DNA of 64,000 nt from Clostridia bacterium (GTDB lineage Bacteria; Bacillota; Clostridia; Saccharofermentanales; Saccharofermentanaceae), in contig JAKSRG010000009.1 in assembly GCA_024403735.1 (NCBI GenBank), positions 1 through 64,000 on the forward strand, given 5' to 3'. A model generated the notes under the pieces. That model searched no databases and was not told the DNA's origin. It saw only the letters and a program-made list of their open reading frames with translations. Positions 1 through 8,369 of this stretch are shown piece by piece. Within the stretch, counting starts at the first letter, position 1, and each line of letters begins with the position of its first letter. The translations under genes and the position numbers were made by a program.

Positions 1-21
1 GGGTAAGACATGAAAGAAGGT

Positions 22-55
22 AGGACCTGGAAGCGATTGCTTCTAGGTCCTTTTT
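22..55 (+). terminator. Rho-independent terminator of an upstream gene
   Basis: A 13-bp stem (22-34 with 39-51, one G-T pair) closes a 4-base loop and is followed by a T run. It would end a plus-strand transcript that starts before the window. Confidence 0.85.
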
Positions 56-110
56 ATCTGCTGTTTTATATATAGGAATAAATCGAAAACACCGGTTTGG
101 ATTTTGAGCA

Positions 111-141
111 AAAAGAAAGGATCTGAATTAAATTCAGATCC
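111..141 (-). terminator. Terminator of the tRNA-Leu gene
   Basis: A 10-bp perfect stem (119-128 with 132-141) with a 3-base loop is followed on the minus strand by a T-rich tail (complement of 111-118). It lies just past the 3' end of the tRNA, so it should end that transcript. Confidence 0.8.
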
Positions 142-148
142 TTGTTAG

Positions 149-231
149 TGGTGCGGTCGACGAGACTTGAACTCGTACGGTCTCCCACACGCCCCTCAAA
201 CGTGCGCGTCTGCCTATTCCGCCACGACCGC
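149..231 (-). tRNA. tRNA-Leu (anticodon GAG), CCA encoded
   Basis: Read on the minus strand the 83-base gene folds as a class II tRNA. The acceptor arms GCGGTCG and CGACCGC pair perfectly, followed by discriminator A and CCA. The D arm is followed by an anticodon stem CACGT/GCGTG around loop TTGAGGG, giving anticodon GAG, which reads CUY leucine codons. A long variable arm (about TGGGAGACCGTA) and a T arm with GTTCAAGTC complete it. The isotype rests on the anticodon and the long variable arm. Confidence 0.93.
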
Positions 232-251
232 ATTTGCTTTAAGCATGAATA

Positions 252-280
252 ATTATATTCATGTATGCAGTCAGTGTCAA
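252..280 (-). promoter_or_regulatory. Consensus housekeeping promoter for tRNA-Leu
   Basis: On the minus strand TTGACA (complement of 275-280) and TATAAT (complement of 252-257) are perfect -35 and -10 boxes with a 17-base spacer. The mature tRNA begins about 20 bases downstream. The tRNA therefore has its own strong promoter and does not depend on the GH16 gene. Confidence 0.88.
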
Positions 281-333
281 GCAGTTTTTTTATATTTTTC
301 GATATTTTTTGTAAAGCGCTGATATGACGGCGT

Positions 334-1854
334 TTACTCAACTTCTACTAGAACAACATTATCGATATAGATATTGGCAGTTGAGCTAGTAGCACCCATG
401 TTGAATTCAATTCGTGCTGCTGGATCATCAAATCCGTTCATTGTGAACTCGAACTCATAAGTCTTCTTGGAAGTACCAAGAGTAACTGTCTGGTCTTCTA
501 GATATCTAATGTAGTCAGCATTTGGTCCAGTGATACAAGCTACCATATCGCGTTCCTCATCTGACCAAGCCTCAAATGAGTATTTATATGTTGAACCCTG
601 CTTGAGAGGAATATTAGGCTGAACGAACTGGATTGCGTAATCTACAGAACCCTGATCTTCAGTTGAGATAACTGCAACCTGATCAACAATCTCAGCTGAA
701 CCAACTCCATCTTCAACGTTATAGTAAGTCCACTTGCCATTGCCGTTAAAATCTTCTTCCTCGGATGAGAAGTCATAATCGAATACGTAGTTGCCATCTG
801 TATATGCAGGACCTCTGAGAGTTACTTCTGGCTTATATACATCAGTATCGTAGTAGTCCTTCTGATAAACATGAACGTAATCAATCTCGAACTGTGATTT
901 AGTAAAATCTGTATTCTCATCTGGATCACCTGGCCAAGTACCACCAACAGCAAGATTGAGCTGGAGATAGAATTCCTGGTTGAATGGTGCAGGGTACTGC
1001 ATTGTGTTGTTTTCAGATGTTCCTGTGAACCAGTCGTTGACTGTAAGTACTAGTACACCATCTGTGTAGAATCTCATTTCGCCAGGTTCCCACTCGAGTG
1101 CATACTCATGGAAGCCATCAGCGAATGAACCACTATCGAGCTTCATGATGCCCTGCTGTGAAGCATGAGGATTACCATAGTGAATTGTAGAATAAGTTGT
1201 CTTTGTGTCCTGGCAGATAATCTCCATGATGTCGATCTCTCCGCACTTAGGCCATGTACCAAATCTTCTCTCGTTAGTAGGCATCATCCAGATAGCTGGC
1301 CATAGACCGCGTCCTTCAGGAACTTTTGCAGATACAACAATCTTTCCGTAGAGAAGATCCATCTTGTTAAATGTTGTTACTTTACCAGAAGTGTAAGATA
1401 CTTTTCCATCCTCATCTTCGTGCTTAATTGCGTTAAGAACGAGGTGACCATCCTGAACATAAACAGTTTCGCCATTATCGACGTAAGCCTGAAGTTCTGA
1501 ATTGTTAGCTCCTTCACGAGCAACTGTTACATTCCAGTTATCAAGGTTCAATTCCTCACCATCAAATTCGTCGAACCATACAAGGTTATAACCTTCGTAC
1601 TGTTCAATTGAATCTGGACCTTCAATAACAGGGAGGTAAATAGGTTCAGTGAGCTTACGTGTTGTCTCTGCTGGTTCTGTTTCTTCAATTGTTGGTTCAG
1701 CAGTAGTTTCTTCAACTGATTCAGTAGCTTCTGTTGTCTCAGTTGATGCTACCGTTGTAGGCTCAGAGGTTTCTGGTGTAGCAGGATCAGATGAACATGA
1801 TGCTAGTGATAGCACCATTGTACCTGCTATAAGTAGTGCGGTTACTTTCTTCAT
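334..1854 (-). CDS. Secreted GH16 beta-glucanase lipoprotein with C-terminal carbohydrate-binding module
   Basis: Predicted endo-beta-1,3 or beta-1,3(4)-glucanase of glycoside hydrolase family 16, anchored outside the cell. The start at 1854 is chosen because GAGGAG sits just upstream; the ATG 15 bases earlier lies within that site. The 506-residue protein starts with a lipoprotein signal (lipobox LASC), then a Thr/Glu-rich linker to about residue 75. The GH16 catalytic domain carries GEIDIME at 205-211, with E206 as nucleophile, D208 as helper and E211 as acid/base. The last 150 residues look like a CBM4/9-type beta-sandwich. It stands alone, so its regulation is not evident. Laminarinase is the likelier activity, but licheninase cannot be excluded from sequence alone. 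Confidence 0.9.
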   Translation of the reverse strand: MKKVTALLIAGTMVLSLASCSSDPATPETSEPTTVASTETTEATESVEETTAEPTIEETEPAETTRKLTEPIYLPVIEGPDSIEQYEGYNLVWFDEFDGEELNLDNWNVTVAREGANNSELQAYVDNGETVYVQDGHLVLNAIKHEDEDGKVSYTSGKVTTFNKMDLLYGKIVVSAKVPEGRGLWPAIWMMPTNERRFGTWPKCGEIDIMEIICQDTKTTYSTIHYGNPHASQQGIMKLDSGSFADGFHEYALEWEPGEMRFYTDGVLVLTVNDWFTGTSENNTMQYPAPFNQEFYLQLNLAVGGTWPGDPDENTDFTKSQFEIDYVHVYQKDYYDTDVYKPEVTLRGPAYTDGNYVFDYDFSSEEEDFNGNGKWTYYNVEDGVGSAEIVDQVAVISTEDQGSVDYAIQFVQPNIPLKQGSTYKYSFEAWSDEERDMVACITGPNADYIRYLEDQTVTLGTSKKTYEFEFTMNGFDDPAARIEFNMGATSSTANIYIDNVVLVEVE

Positions 1855-1937
1855 AAGAACTCTCCTCATAATAAATTTGCGTAAGATAATTATACAGTTA
1901 AATGAGTGAGTTTAATATTAGTATTATTTATTATATG

Positions 1938-1998
1938 ACGTGCTCGAAAAGTCTTATGTGTGGTATAATACGCTTTGTGTTTGATTTATTGAGCACGT
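1938..1998 (+). promoter_or_regulatory. iorA promoter bracketed by an 8-bp inverted repeat
   Basis: TATAAT at 1964-1969, preceded by TGG (an extended -10), lies between ACGTGCTC (1938-1945) and its exact complement GAGCACGT (1991-1998). The promoter call is good. An operator role for the two arms is inference. Confidence 0.55.
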
Positions 1999-2046
1999 GT
2001 GGGAAAAATAATTGATAAATTTGGTATAAATGTCGGAGGAATTCCA

Positions 2047-3813
2047 ATGAAAAAGATTATGTTAGGCAACGAGGCAGTAGCTCGTGGTGCTTACGAAGCA
2101 GGAGTAAAGCTTGTTTCATCTTATCCAGGAACACCTAGTACAGAGATTACTGAAGTAATTGCTGACTATAAGGAAGTTTCTTGTGAGTGGGCACCAAATG
2201 AAAAGGTTGGTGCAGAGGTTGCAATTGGTGCTTCTATTAGAGGCGCTCGTGCAATGACATGTATGAAGCATGTTGGATTGAATGTAGCAGCAGATCCACT
2301 TTTTACTGTAGCTTATACAGGTGTTAATGGCGGACTTGTTTTCTGCGTAGCTGATGACCCAGGAATGCACTCATCACAGAATGAGCAGGATACAAGAAAC
2401 CACGGCAGAAGTTCTAAGGTGCCTGTTTTCGAGCCATCTGACTCACAGGAGTGTAAGGATTTCATTAAGCATGCTTTCGAGTTTTCAGAGGAATATGATA
2501 CTCCAGTTATTTTGAGACTTCATACAAGAGTATCTCACTCAAGAAGTGTAGTTGAGATTTGTGATCCTAAGCCTATCGAGGTAAAGGATTATGTTAAGGA
2601 TCCTAGCAAGTATGTAATGATGCCAGCTAATGCTATTAAGCGTCATGTTGTTGTTGAGGATAGAACAAAGAAGATTATTAAGGATTCATCAGACCTTACA
2701 AAGAACATTGGTCTTCACAAGGTTGAGATGCGTGATACAAAGCTTGGTATTATCACAGCAGGTGCTACATATCAGTATGTTCGCGATGCTGCACCAGATG
2801 CTTCAGTACTTAAGCTCGGTATGGTATGGCCTCTTCCAATGGATTTGATTAAGGACTTCGCGTCTAAGGTTGATAGATTAGTAGTTGTTGAGGAGCTTGA
2901 TCCTTTTATTGAGAATGAGATTAAGGCTAATGGCGTTAAGTGTGAAGGTAAGGAACTCTTCACAATGCTCGGTGAGTACACAGCTAAGATGATTAGAGCT
3001 GCTCTTACTGATTTGCCACTTCCAGAAGAAGGAATTGATGCTACAAATCTTCCTGTTGCTCCTGGACGTCCACCTGTACTTTGTGCTGGTTGTCCTCATA
3101 AGGGATTGTTCCTCGCTTTAAGCAGACTTAAGGTTCAGGTAATGGGTGATATCGGATGTTATACACTTGGTGCGCTCCCTCCAATGCAGGCTGTTGATAC
3201 AGTTATTTGTATGGGTGCATCTGTTGGTATGGCTCATGGTTTTGATAAGGCTACTGATGGTGTTGATTCAAAGAAGACTGTAGGTGTTATCGGAGATTCA
3301 ACATTCCTCCACTCAGGTATTACAAACCTTCTTAATGCTGTATATAACGAGAGTGCAATTACTCTTATTATTCTTGATAACTCAATCACAGGTATGACTG
3401 GTCACCAGCAGAACCCATCAACAGGTAGAAATATCCGTCTTGAGGAAGCTCCAGCAGTTGATCTTGAAGGTCTCTGTAGAAGCCTTGGTGTTGCATCTGT
3501 AAGAGTAATTGATCCAGTTGATACTTTTGGTTCAGAGAAGGTTATTAAGGAAGAGCTTGATAAGGATGTTGTATCTGTAATCATTGCTAGAAGACCTTGT
3601 GCTCTCATCCCAACAGGCAGAGCAAAGAAGGGTGTAGAAGTATCAGTTGATTATGATAAGTGTAAGGCTTGTGGTGCTTGTGGACGTATTATGTGTCCAG
3701 CTCTTATCATGGGCGACGATAAGAAGCCAATGATTGATGCAGAACAGTGTAATAACTGTGGCCTTTGTGTAAACGTATGTAAGTTTGATGCTTTGATGAA
3801 GGGAGAAGAGTAA
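2047..3813 (+). CDS. iorA: Indolepyruvate ferredoxin oxidoreductase, alpha subunit
   Basis: Thiamine-diphosphate enzyme that oxidatively decarboxylates aryl-2-oxoacids such as indolepyruvate to the aryl-acyl-CoA, reducing ferredoxin. It can also run in reverse in amino-acid synthesis. The ATG at 2047 is used because CGGAGG lies 8 bases upstream; the in-frame GTG at 1999 has no such site. The 588-residue protein has an N-terminal pyrimidine-binding domain (YPGTPSTEI), a middle domain, a TPP-binding domain with GDSTFLHSGITN, and a C-terminal 2[4Fe-4S] ferredoxin domain (CKACGACG and CNNCGLCVNVC). Length and domain order are normal for IorA. One base separates its stop from the iorB start. Confidence 0.95.
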   Translation: MKKIMLGNEAVARGAYEAGVKLVSSYPGTPSTEITEVIADYKEVSCEWAPNEKVGAEVAIGASIRGARAMTCMKHVGLNVAADPLFTVAYTGVNGGLVFCVADDPGMHSSQNEQDTRNHGRSSKVPVFEPSDSQECKDFIKHAFEFSEEYDTPVILRLHTRVSHSRSVVEICDPKPIEVKDYVKDPSKYVMMPANAIKRHVVVEDRTKKIIKDSSDLTKNIGLHKVEMRDTKLGIITAGATYQYVRDAAPDASVLKLGMVWPLPMDLIKDFASKVDRLVVVEELDPFIENEIKANGVKCEGKELFTMLGEYTAKMIRAALTDLPLPEEGIDATNLPVAPGRPPVLCAGCPHKGLFLALSRLKVQVMGDIGCYTLGALPPMQAVDTVICMGASVGMAHGFDKATDGVDSKKTVGVIGDSTFLHSGITNLLNAVYNESAITLIILDNSITGMTGHQQNPSTGRNIRLEEAPAVDLEGLCRSLGVASVRVIDPVDTFGSEKVIKEELDKDVVSVIIARRPCALIPTGRAKKGVEVSVDYDKCKACGACGRIMCPALIMGDDKKPMIDAEQCNNCGLCVNVCKFDALMKGEE

Positions 3814-3814
3814 G

Positions 3815-4411
3815 ATGGAAAATTTTGAAGCTTCTATTGTATTAGCTGGCGTAGGTGGTCAGGGTACTCTTATTGCTGGTAAGCTCCTTGGTATTCTTAG
3901 CCTTAAGCTTGGATTAGATGTTAAGGTATCTGAGGTTCACGGAATGAGCCAGAGAGGTGGTTCAGTTATTACTTATGTAAAGATTGGTAAGGAAGTTCAT
4001 TCTCCAATCGTTGAGCCAGGTACAGCTGATTTCGTTTTATCATTTGAGGAAGTTGAGTCAGTTCGTTGGTCAAATCTTCTTAAGAAAGATGGCGTTATGA
4101 TTGTAAATAGCCAGAAGATTAAGTCTCTTCCAGTTCTTTTAAAGCAGGTTGAGTATCCTTCTGATATTAAGGCTTCTCTTGAAGCTGGTGCAATTGGTGA
4201 TACTAAGATTATCGAGATTGATGCTCTTGGTGCTGCTCTTGAGTGCGGTACATCTAAGGCTACTAACATCGTAATGCTTGGTGCACTTTCAAAGTATTTC
4301 GGTATCGATGATGCTATTTGGAAGGAAGCTATTGAAGAGGCATTCGCAGCTAAGCCTAAGACAATTCCTCTTAACATTGAGGCATTTAATAAGGGTAAGG
4401 CTCTTGCTTAA
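3815..4411 (+). CDS. iorB: Indolepyruvate ferredoxin oxidoreductase, beta subunit
   Basis: Partner of IorA: the 2-oxoacid:ferredoxin oxidoreductase gamma-type domain that completes the active site and CoA site. The 198-residue sequence begins with the typical GVGGQGTLIAGKLLG glycine-rich segment and contains VHGMSQRGGSV, both hallmarks of the family. Its ribosome binding site (GGGAGAAGAG) lies inside the end of iorA, so translation is probably coupled. A terminator follows, closing a two-gene operon. Confidence 0.95.
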   Translation: MENFEASIVLAGVGGQGTLIAGKLLGILSLKLGLDVKVSEVHGMSQRGGSVITYVKIGKEVHSPIVEPGTADFVLSFEEVESVRWSNLLKKDGVMIVNSQKIKSLPVLLKQVEYPSDIKASLEAGAIGDTKIIEIDALGAALECGTSKATNIVMLGALSKYFGIDDAIWKEAIEEAFAAKPKTIPLNIEAFNKGKALA

Positions 4412-4440
4412 GAATTAAGTATAATTAATCCAAATAATAA

Positions 4441-4478
4441 ACGTGCATTCAGTAAATTCTGAGTGCACGTTTTGTTTT
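4441..4478 (+). terminator. Terminator of iorAB
   Basis: A perfect 12-bp stem (4441-4452 with 4459-4470), 6-base loop, then TTTGTTTT. Confidence 0.9.
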
Positions 4479-4518
4479 GGAATTAATCTAAGGTGAGGAG
4501 AAACGAACTCCTGTCCAA

Positions 4519-5574
4519 TTATCTGAGTATTCTAACCAGATTTTCGTCTTCGTGAAGAAGAGATTTAGCGAGTAATCTATAGTTCTCTTCCTGAATATAT
4601 GTGTGTCTGTCTGGCTTAGTTGTAGGAGCTAAGTCAATTGCTCGTTCAAAGTCATCGTGCTTGAGGTCGAGTGTTTCGCAATAGTCCCAGAAGCCAGTCT
4701 TGGTAAAAATTGTATTCACTCTCTCAAATCGGTGATTCTCAATCTTGCACATGATATATGTCGCGATACCAACTTGAATTCCGTGAAGTTGAGGATGGTC
4801 CATAAATGAATCAAGTGCGTGAGATATCATATGCTCGCTGCCGCTCGTTGGTAGTGAAGAACCTGCAATCTCGTTAGCGATACCGCTAAGAGCAAGTGAA
4901 TCAAGAAGTTCCTTGAGGAAGTATTGATCATTTACACTTTCAAATGGAGTTCTAACGAAACTATTAACTGCTTTCTTGGCAATCATCATTGCACAGTCAT
5001 TAACTTCTGTGTAGCCTAAATCTTCTTCGTGTTGCCAGTCGTAAGTAGATGATATCTTGGATACCATATCACCGATGCCTGAATACAGAAAACGAACTGG
5101 TGCGCTTTTAATCACGTCAGTATCTACAAGAATTCCAAATGGCATCTTTGCAGGAACTGATTTACGGCGACCGTTGATAGTTAATGATGCGCTTGAACTA
5201 CTAAATCCATCTGATGATGAACTTGTTGGTACGCTGATGAACGGGAGTTTAAGTAAGAAGCCAACATATTTGGCTGCGTCAATCACTTTACCGCCGCCCA
5301 TTCCGATTACAGCCTCAGTTTCCTTGGGAAGTGAGAACGCTAATGAAGTAATATCAGATAGTTCGACGGTGTCCATTTCCTGATGATGGAGGACTTCGAT
5401 GCCAGCCTGTTCGACTGACTTGAAAACAATCTGCCCGAACATATCAGTTAATCCATTGCCAAAAAGGATAACAATCTTAGTAAATCCAGAGGACTTAAGA
5501 AAAGCACCAATATGTGAAGTTACGCCACTTTCTACTTTGAGTAGTGAAGGAATTGATATGTGACTTTTGAACAT
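4519..5574 (-). CDS. sn-glycerol-1-phosphate dehydrogenase (AraM/EgsA type)
   Basis: Predicted NAD(P)H-dependent reduction of dihydroxyacetone phosphate to sn-glycerol-1-phosphate, the enantiomer of normal bacterial glycerol phosphate. The 351-residue protein has GGGKVIDAAK (nucleotide binding), PTSSSSDGFSS in place of the family PTAASxDG, and a likely metal set in GIGDMV, SGSEHMISH and LHGIQVG. These separate it from ordinary glycerol dehydrogenase. It is second in a two-gene minus-strand operon after the HAD gene (21-base gap) and diverges from the phosphonate/lipid operon. In archaea the product builds the lipid backbone; in Bacillus it feeds heptaprenylglyceryl phosphate. No PcrB-like prenyltransferase is visible here, so the use of the product is unknown. 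Confidence 0.82.
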   Translation of the reverse strand: MFKSHISIPSLLKVESGVTSHIGAFLKSSGFTKIVILFGNGLTDMFGQIVFKSVEQAGIEVLHHQEMDTVELSDITSLAFSLPKETEAVIGMGGGKVIDAAKYVGFLLKLPFISVPTSSSSDGFSSSSASLTINGRRKSVPAKMPFGILVDTDVIKSAPVRFLYSGIGDMVSKISSTYDWQHEEDLGYTEVNDCAMMIAKKAVNSFVRTPFESVNDQYFLKELLDSLALSGIANEIAGSSLPTSGSEHMISHALDSFMDHPQLHGIQVGIATYIMCKIENHRFERVNTIFTKTGFWDYCETLDLKHDDFERAIDLAPTTKPDRHTYIQEENYRLLAKSLLHEDENLVRILR

Positions 5575-5595
5575 GTATTTAACTCCTTATAATAA

Positions 5596-6249
5596 TCAAA
5601 TAACGTCTGTAATTACTTCTGTTAATTCTGCAAAATCCTTGATAGCAGGAACTTCGGCATTAATAGTACCAAAGCCATATGATGCATGAATAAACGGAAT
5701 ACCTGCTTCACAAGTTGAGTCATAATCGCTTTGGATATCGCCAACATATACGGCACTGTCAAGATTATTACGTGTAGCCATTAACTTGATATTCTCGCCC
5801 TTTGACAAGAAGTTGTTACCATAGCATTCAATGTCTTCAATGAGTGGATCGTTATCCTTGAGGTCTATACCGAAGAACTCTAAAAATGCTTCGATATATC
5901 CAGCTTGACAATTACTAACAATATATAGGTGATAACCCATATGACGTAATTCATTGAGTGTCTCAATAACGTCTGGATATAGTGTTCCACCATTCTGAGC
6001 TAGATATTCATTCTCATAATCTTCGCACGCCTTACGAAGTTTGTTGCGTTCATCACCTGGTGTAGTGAATGGGAATAGAAGGTCTGCGATTACATCCATT
6101 GTTTTGCCCATTACGCCTTTAATATCGTCTTGTGTTATAGTCTTGTCTTCGTAGCCATGCTTTTTAACCATGATATCCCATGATTTTGCGACATTCTCAG
6201 AACTGTCCCAGATAGTTCCGTCCATATCAAAAATTATGCCTTTTTTCAT
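5596..6249 (-). CDS. HAD-family phosphatase (phosphoglycolate phosphatase-like)
   Basis: Haloacid-dehalogenase superfamily hydrolase of 217 residues. FDMDGTIWDS (motif I nucleophile Asp) is near the N-terminus, IVSNC is motif II, and YVGDIQSDYDST is motif IV. A helical cap lies between about residues 15 and 85, as in the PGP/Gph group. It is the promoter-proximal gene of a two-gene operon with the glycerol-1-phosphate dehydrogenase, so dephosphorylation of a C3 phosphate such as glycerol-1-phosphate is a reasonable guess. The substrate cannot be read from sequence. Confidence 0.85.
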   Translation of the reverse strand: MKKGIIFDMDGTIWDSSENVAKSWDIMVKKHGYEDKTITQDDIKGVMGKTMDVIADLLFPFTTPGDERNKLRKACEDYENEYLAQNGGTLYPDVIETLNELRHMGYHLYIVSNCQAGYIEAFLEFFGIDLKDNDPLIEDIECYGNNFLSKGENIKLMATRNNLDSAVYVGDIQSDYDSTCEAGIPFIHASYGFGTINAEVPAIKDFAELTEVITDVI

Positions 6250-6275
6250 AATGAAAACTCCTCAAATTTGCCGTG

Positions 6276-6310
6276 TTACTACGTTTGTGTAGTAATAATT
6301 ACAAAAGTAA
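6276..6310. promoter_or_regulatory. Palindrome in the divergent promoter region, candidate operator
   Basis: TTACTAC (6276-6282), 6 bases, GTAGTAA (6289-6295) is a perfect inverted repeat. A smaller one, TTAC-AAAA-GTAA (6299-6310), adjoins it. It sits in the 109-base gap between the divergent HAD/G1P-dehydrogenase pair and the phosphonate/lipid operon, where one dimeric regulator (GntR- or MarR-like) could control both. The regulator itself is not identified. Confidence 0.5.
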
Positions 6311-6358
6311 TATATCATAAATCAGATGACTTAAGAACAAGGAGAGTGCGGTAGTTAA

Positions 6359-7027
6359 ATGGCAAATTCAAGTATTATGTATCGAGTAATTAGAACTATT
6401 GGTAAGCCATTGATGCATATAGTTTTTCATCCAACTATCGTTAATCGTGAGAAGATACCAGTAGAAGGTGCTATTCTCCTTTGTGGTAATCACAAGCACG
6501 CTTTGGATCCTATTTTAGTAGACATAAGTACAAAGAGAATTGTTAGGACTTTAGCGAAAAAGGATTTGTTCGATGGACCTTTTGGGTTTGTTTTCAGAGG
6601 GGTCAGATGTATACCTGTTGACCTTCATAAGAATAAGAACCCAAAAGCATATGATGAAGCTTTGAGTTCGCTCAGAAATGGTGATGTAGTTAATATTTCA
6701 CCAGAAGCTAAGAGAAATTTCACGAATGAGGTTTTACTTCCTTTTAAGTATGGTGCTGTATCTTTGGCATCAAAAACAAACACAAAAATTGTTCCTTATT
6801 CGATAACAGGTGACTATAAGTTTATCGGAGGCCATCTTAAGATTGTATATGGCGATCCAATTGATGTAAGTGAAGATTTAACTAAATATAATGAGAATTT
6901 ATACAAAGCAATTGGTGATTTGCTTCTAAATAATTTTGATGAGGCGACAAAGGCTCAAAAGCATTATACTTCTTTTGCGGAGTGGGAAATGAAGAAGGAA
7001 AAAATGGAAAGCAAAGGAAATAGGTAA
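6359..7027 (+). CDS. PlsC-type 1-acylglycerol-3-phosphate acyltransferase
   Basis: Predicted membrane-associated acyltransferase that moves an acyl chain to a lysophospholipid-like acceptor. The 222-residue protein has the HX4D catalytic motif (NHKHALD, about residues 44-50), a GVRCIPVD block, and ISPEAKRN at the site of the usual FPEGTRS. That last block is clearly divergent, so an unusual acceptor is possible. The start has an in-frame stop right before it; the nearest AGGAG lies about 13 bases upstream, an unusually long spacing. It is first in the plus-strand operon with radical SAM and CDP-alcohol phosphotransferase genes, which supports a lipid role. Confidence 0.85.
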   Translation: MANSSIMYRVIRTIGKPLMHIVFHPTIVNREKIPVEGAILLCGNHKHALDPILVDISTKRIVRTLAKKDLFDGPFGFVFRGVRCIPVDLHKNKNPKAYDEALSSLRNGDVVNISPEAKRNFTNEVLLPFKYGAVSLASKTNTKIVPYSITGDYKFIGGHLKIVYGDPIDVSEDLTKYNENLYKAIGDLLLNNFDEATKAQKHYTSFAEWEMKKEKMESKGNR

Positions 7028-7035
7028 ATAGAATA

Positions 7036-8364
7036 ATGCGAGTTTTGTTGATACATCCAGAGATATCAAGAACCAAGTATAATTTTGCTGGTGTAATTGA
7101 TAATGAGCCTTTGGATTTGGAATACATTGCTGCTCTTCTTGTGAAAGAAGGCATTGAATATGATATTTGGGATGGCCAGATTGAGACTATTAAGGCTCAG
7201 GCTAAGATTGATGAATATAAGCCAGATGTAGTTTACTGCTGTGGTAGAACTAGACAAGAAAACTTCATGTTAGAGTATTTGTCATACGCGAAGAAAACTC
7301 TTAGTGCTGTGACAATTGCTGGTGGAGTTCATACACAGTTATGTAGAGATAGATTTTATAAAGATGACGTTGATTTTGTATTGTCATCTTACGATTATTT
7401 CGCACTTATCAAGGTCATTAAGGGTGAGACACCAGAGGGGCTTAATGGCATTTGCTATAAGGAAGACGGTAAGTGGGTAGGTAATACTGTAAGTCCAGTT
7501 GATATAGGTCTTTTACCTCATCCTGATAGAACTTACTTTAATAAGAATTCTAGCAAGTATAGATATTTGGAACTCGTTCCATGTGCTCATGTTAGAACTG
7601 CATATAGTTGTCCATATGGATGTGCATTTTGTGCTAGAAGAACACTTAATGCAGGTAAGTATAGAGCTCGAGATATCAAGGATGTTGTTGATGAGATTGA
7701 AGAGATTCCATATGAGAATATTTACTTCATTGATGATGACTTCTTGTTTGACCCAGAAAGAATTAGAGAGTTCATAAGACTAGTTCGCGAGCGTAATATT
7801 CAGAAGAAGTATGTTTGCTATGGTCGTGCTGATTTTATCTCAAAGAATGAAGAACTTATGGCTGAACTAAAGAGTATAGGTCTTTACTATGTTCTCACAG
7901 GTCTTGAATCTACTAAGGATAACTATCTTGAGAGTTATAATAAGAGAATTGATATGAATGGAAATATCAAAGCTATTGAGATTACTAATAGACTTGGAAT
8001 TCATATGATGGGAATGTTTATTACTGATTTGGATTTTGAGGCTAAAGATTTCAGAGAGATTTATAAGTTTGCTAAATCACATTCGCTCAAGCATGTTGCT
8101 ATTTCAATCTATACACCAGAGATTGATAGTGAAGTGTATAAGGGTATGAAAGATAGAATTATCACTGATAATCCAGCTGACTATGATTATCTTCATGTTG
8201 TTGCGAAGCCTGGAAAACTCTCACTAAAGAGTTATTATTTCCACTATCATGTATTGATGGTTAGACTTTTCCTAAGAGCATATAAGGATGGTATTTATTC
8301 ATTCCTTGATTATGGATATTATGTTAAGTCAATTCTTAAGAATATGTTTAAGTTCGGAGGCTAA
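7036..8364 (+). CDS. Cobalamin-binding-domain radical SAM protein
   Basis: Class B radical SAM enzyme of 442 residues. An N-terminal B12-binding-type Rossmann domain (about 1-135; MRVLLIHPE, VVYCCGR, AGGVHTQL) is followed by the radical SAM barrel with CPYGCAFC (C192, C196, C199) and a conserved FIDDDFLFD. There is no SPASM cluster. The canonical DxHxxG B12 motif is not clearly present, so cobalamin binding is not assured. It lies 8 bases after the acyltransferase and 5 before the CDP-alcohol phosphotransferase, so its substrate is probably the lipid or its phosphonate headgroup. Options are a C- or P-methylase acting on an activated phosphonate (as Fom3 does on CMP-hydroxyethylphosphonate) or an acyl-chain modifying enzyme. 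Neither is proven. Confidence 0.85.
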   Translation: MRVLLIHPEISRTKYNFAGVIDNEPLDLEYIAALLVKEGIEYDIWDGQIETIKAQAKIDEYKPDVVYCCGRTRQENFMLEYLSYAKKTLSAVTIAGGVHTQLCRDRFYKDDVDFVLSSYDYFALIKVIKGETPEGLNGICYKEDGKWVGNTVSPVDIGLLPHPDRTYFNKNSSKYRYLELVPCAHVRTAYSCPYGCAFCARRTLNAGKYRARDIKDVVDEIEEIPYENIYFIDDDFLFDPERIREFIRLVRERNIQKKYVCYGRADFISKNEELMAELKSIGLYYVLTGLESTKDNYLESYNKRIDMNGNIKAIEITNRLGIHMMGMFITDLDFEAKDFREIYKFAKSHSLKHVAISIYTPEIDSEVYKGMKDRIITDNPADYDYLHVVAKPGKLSLKSYYFHYHVLMVRLFLRAYKDGIYSFLDYGYYVKSILKNMFKFGG

Positions 8365-8369
8365 ATCAT

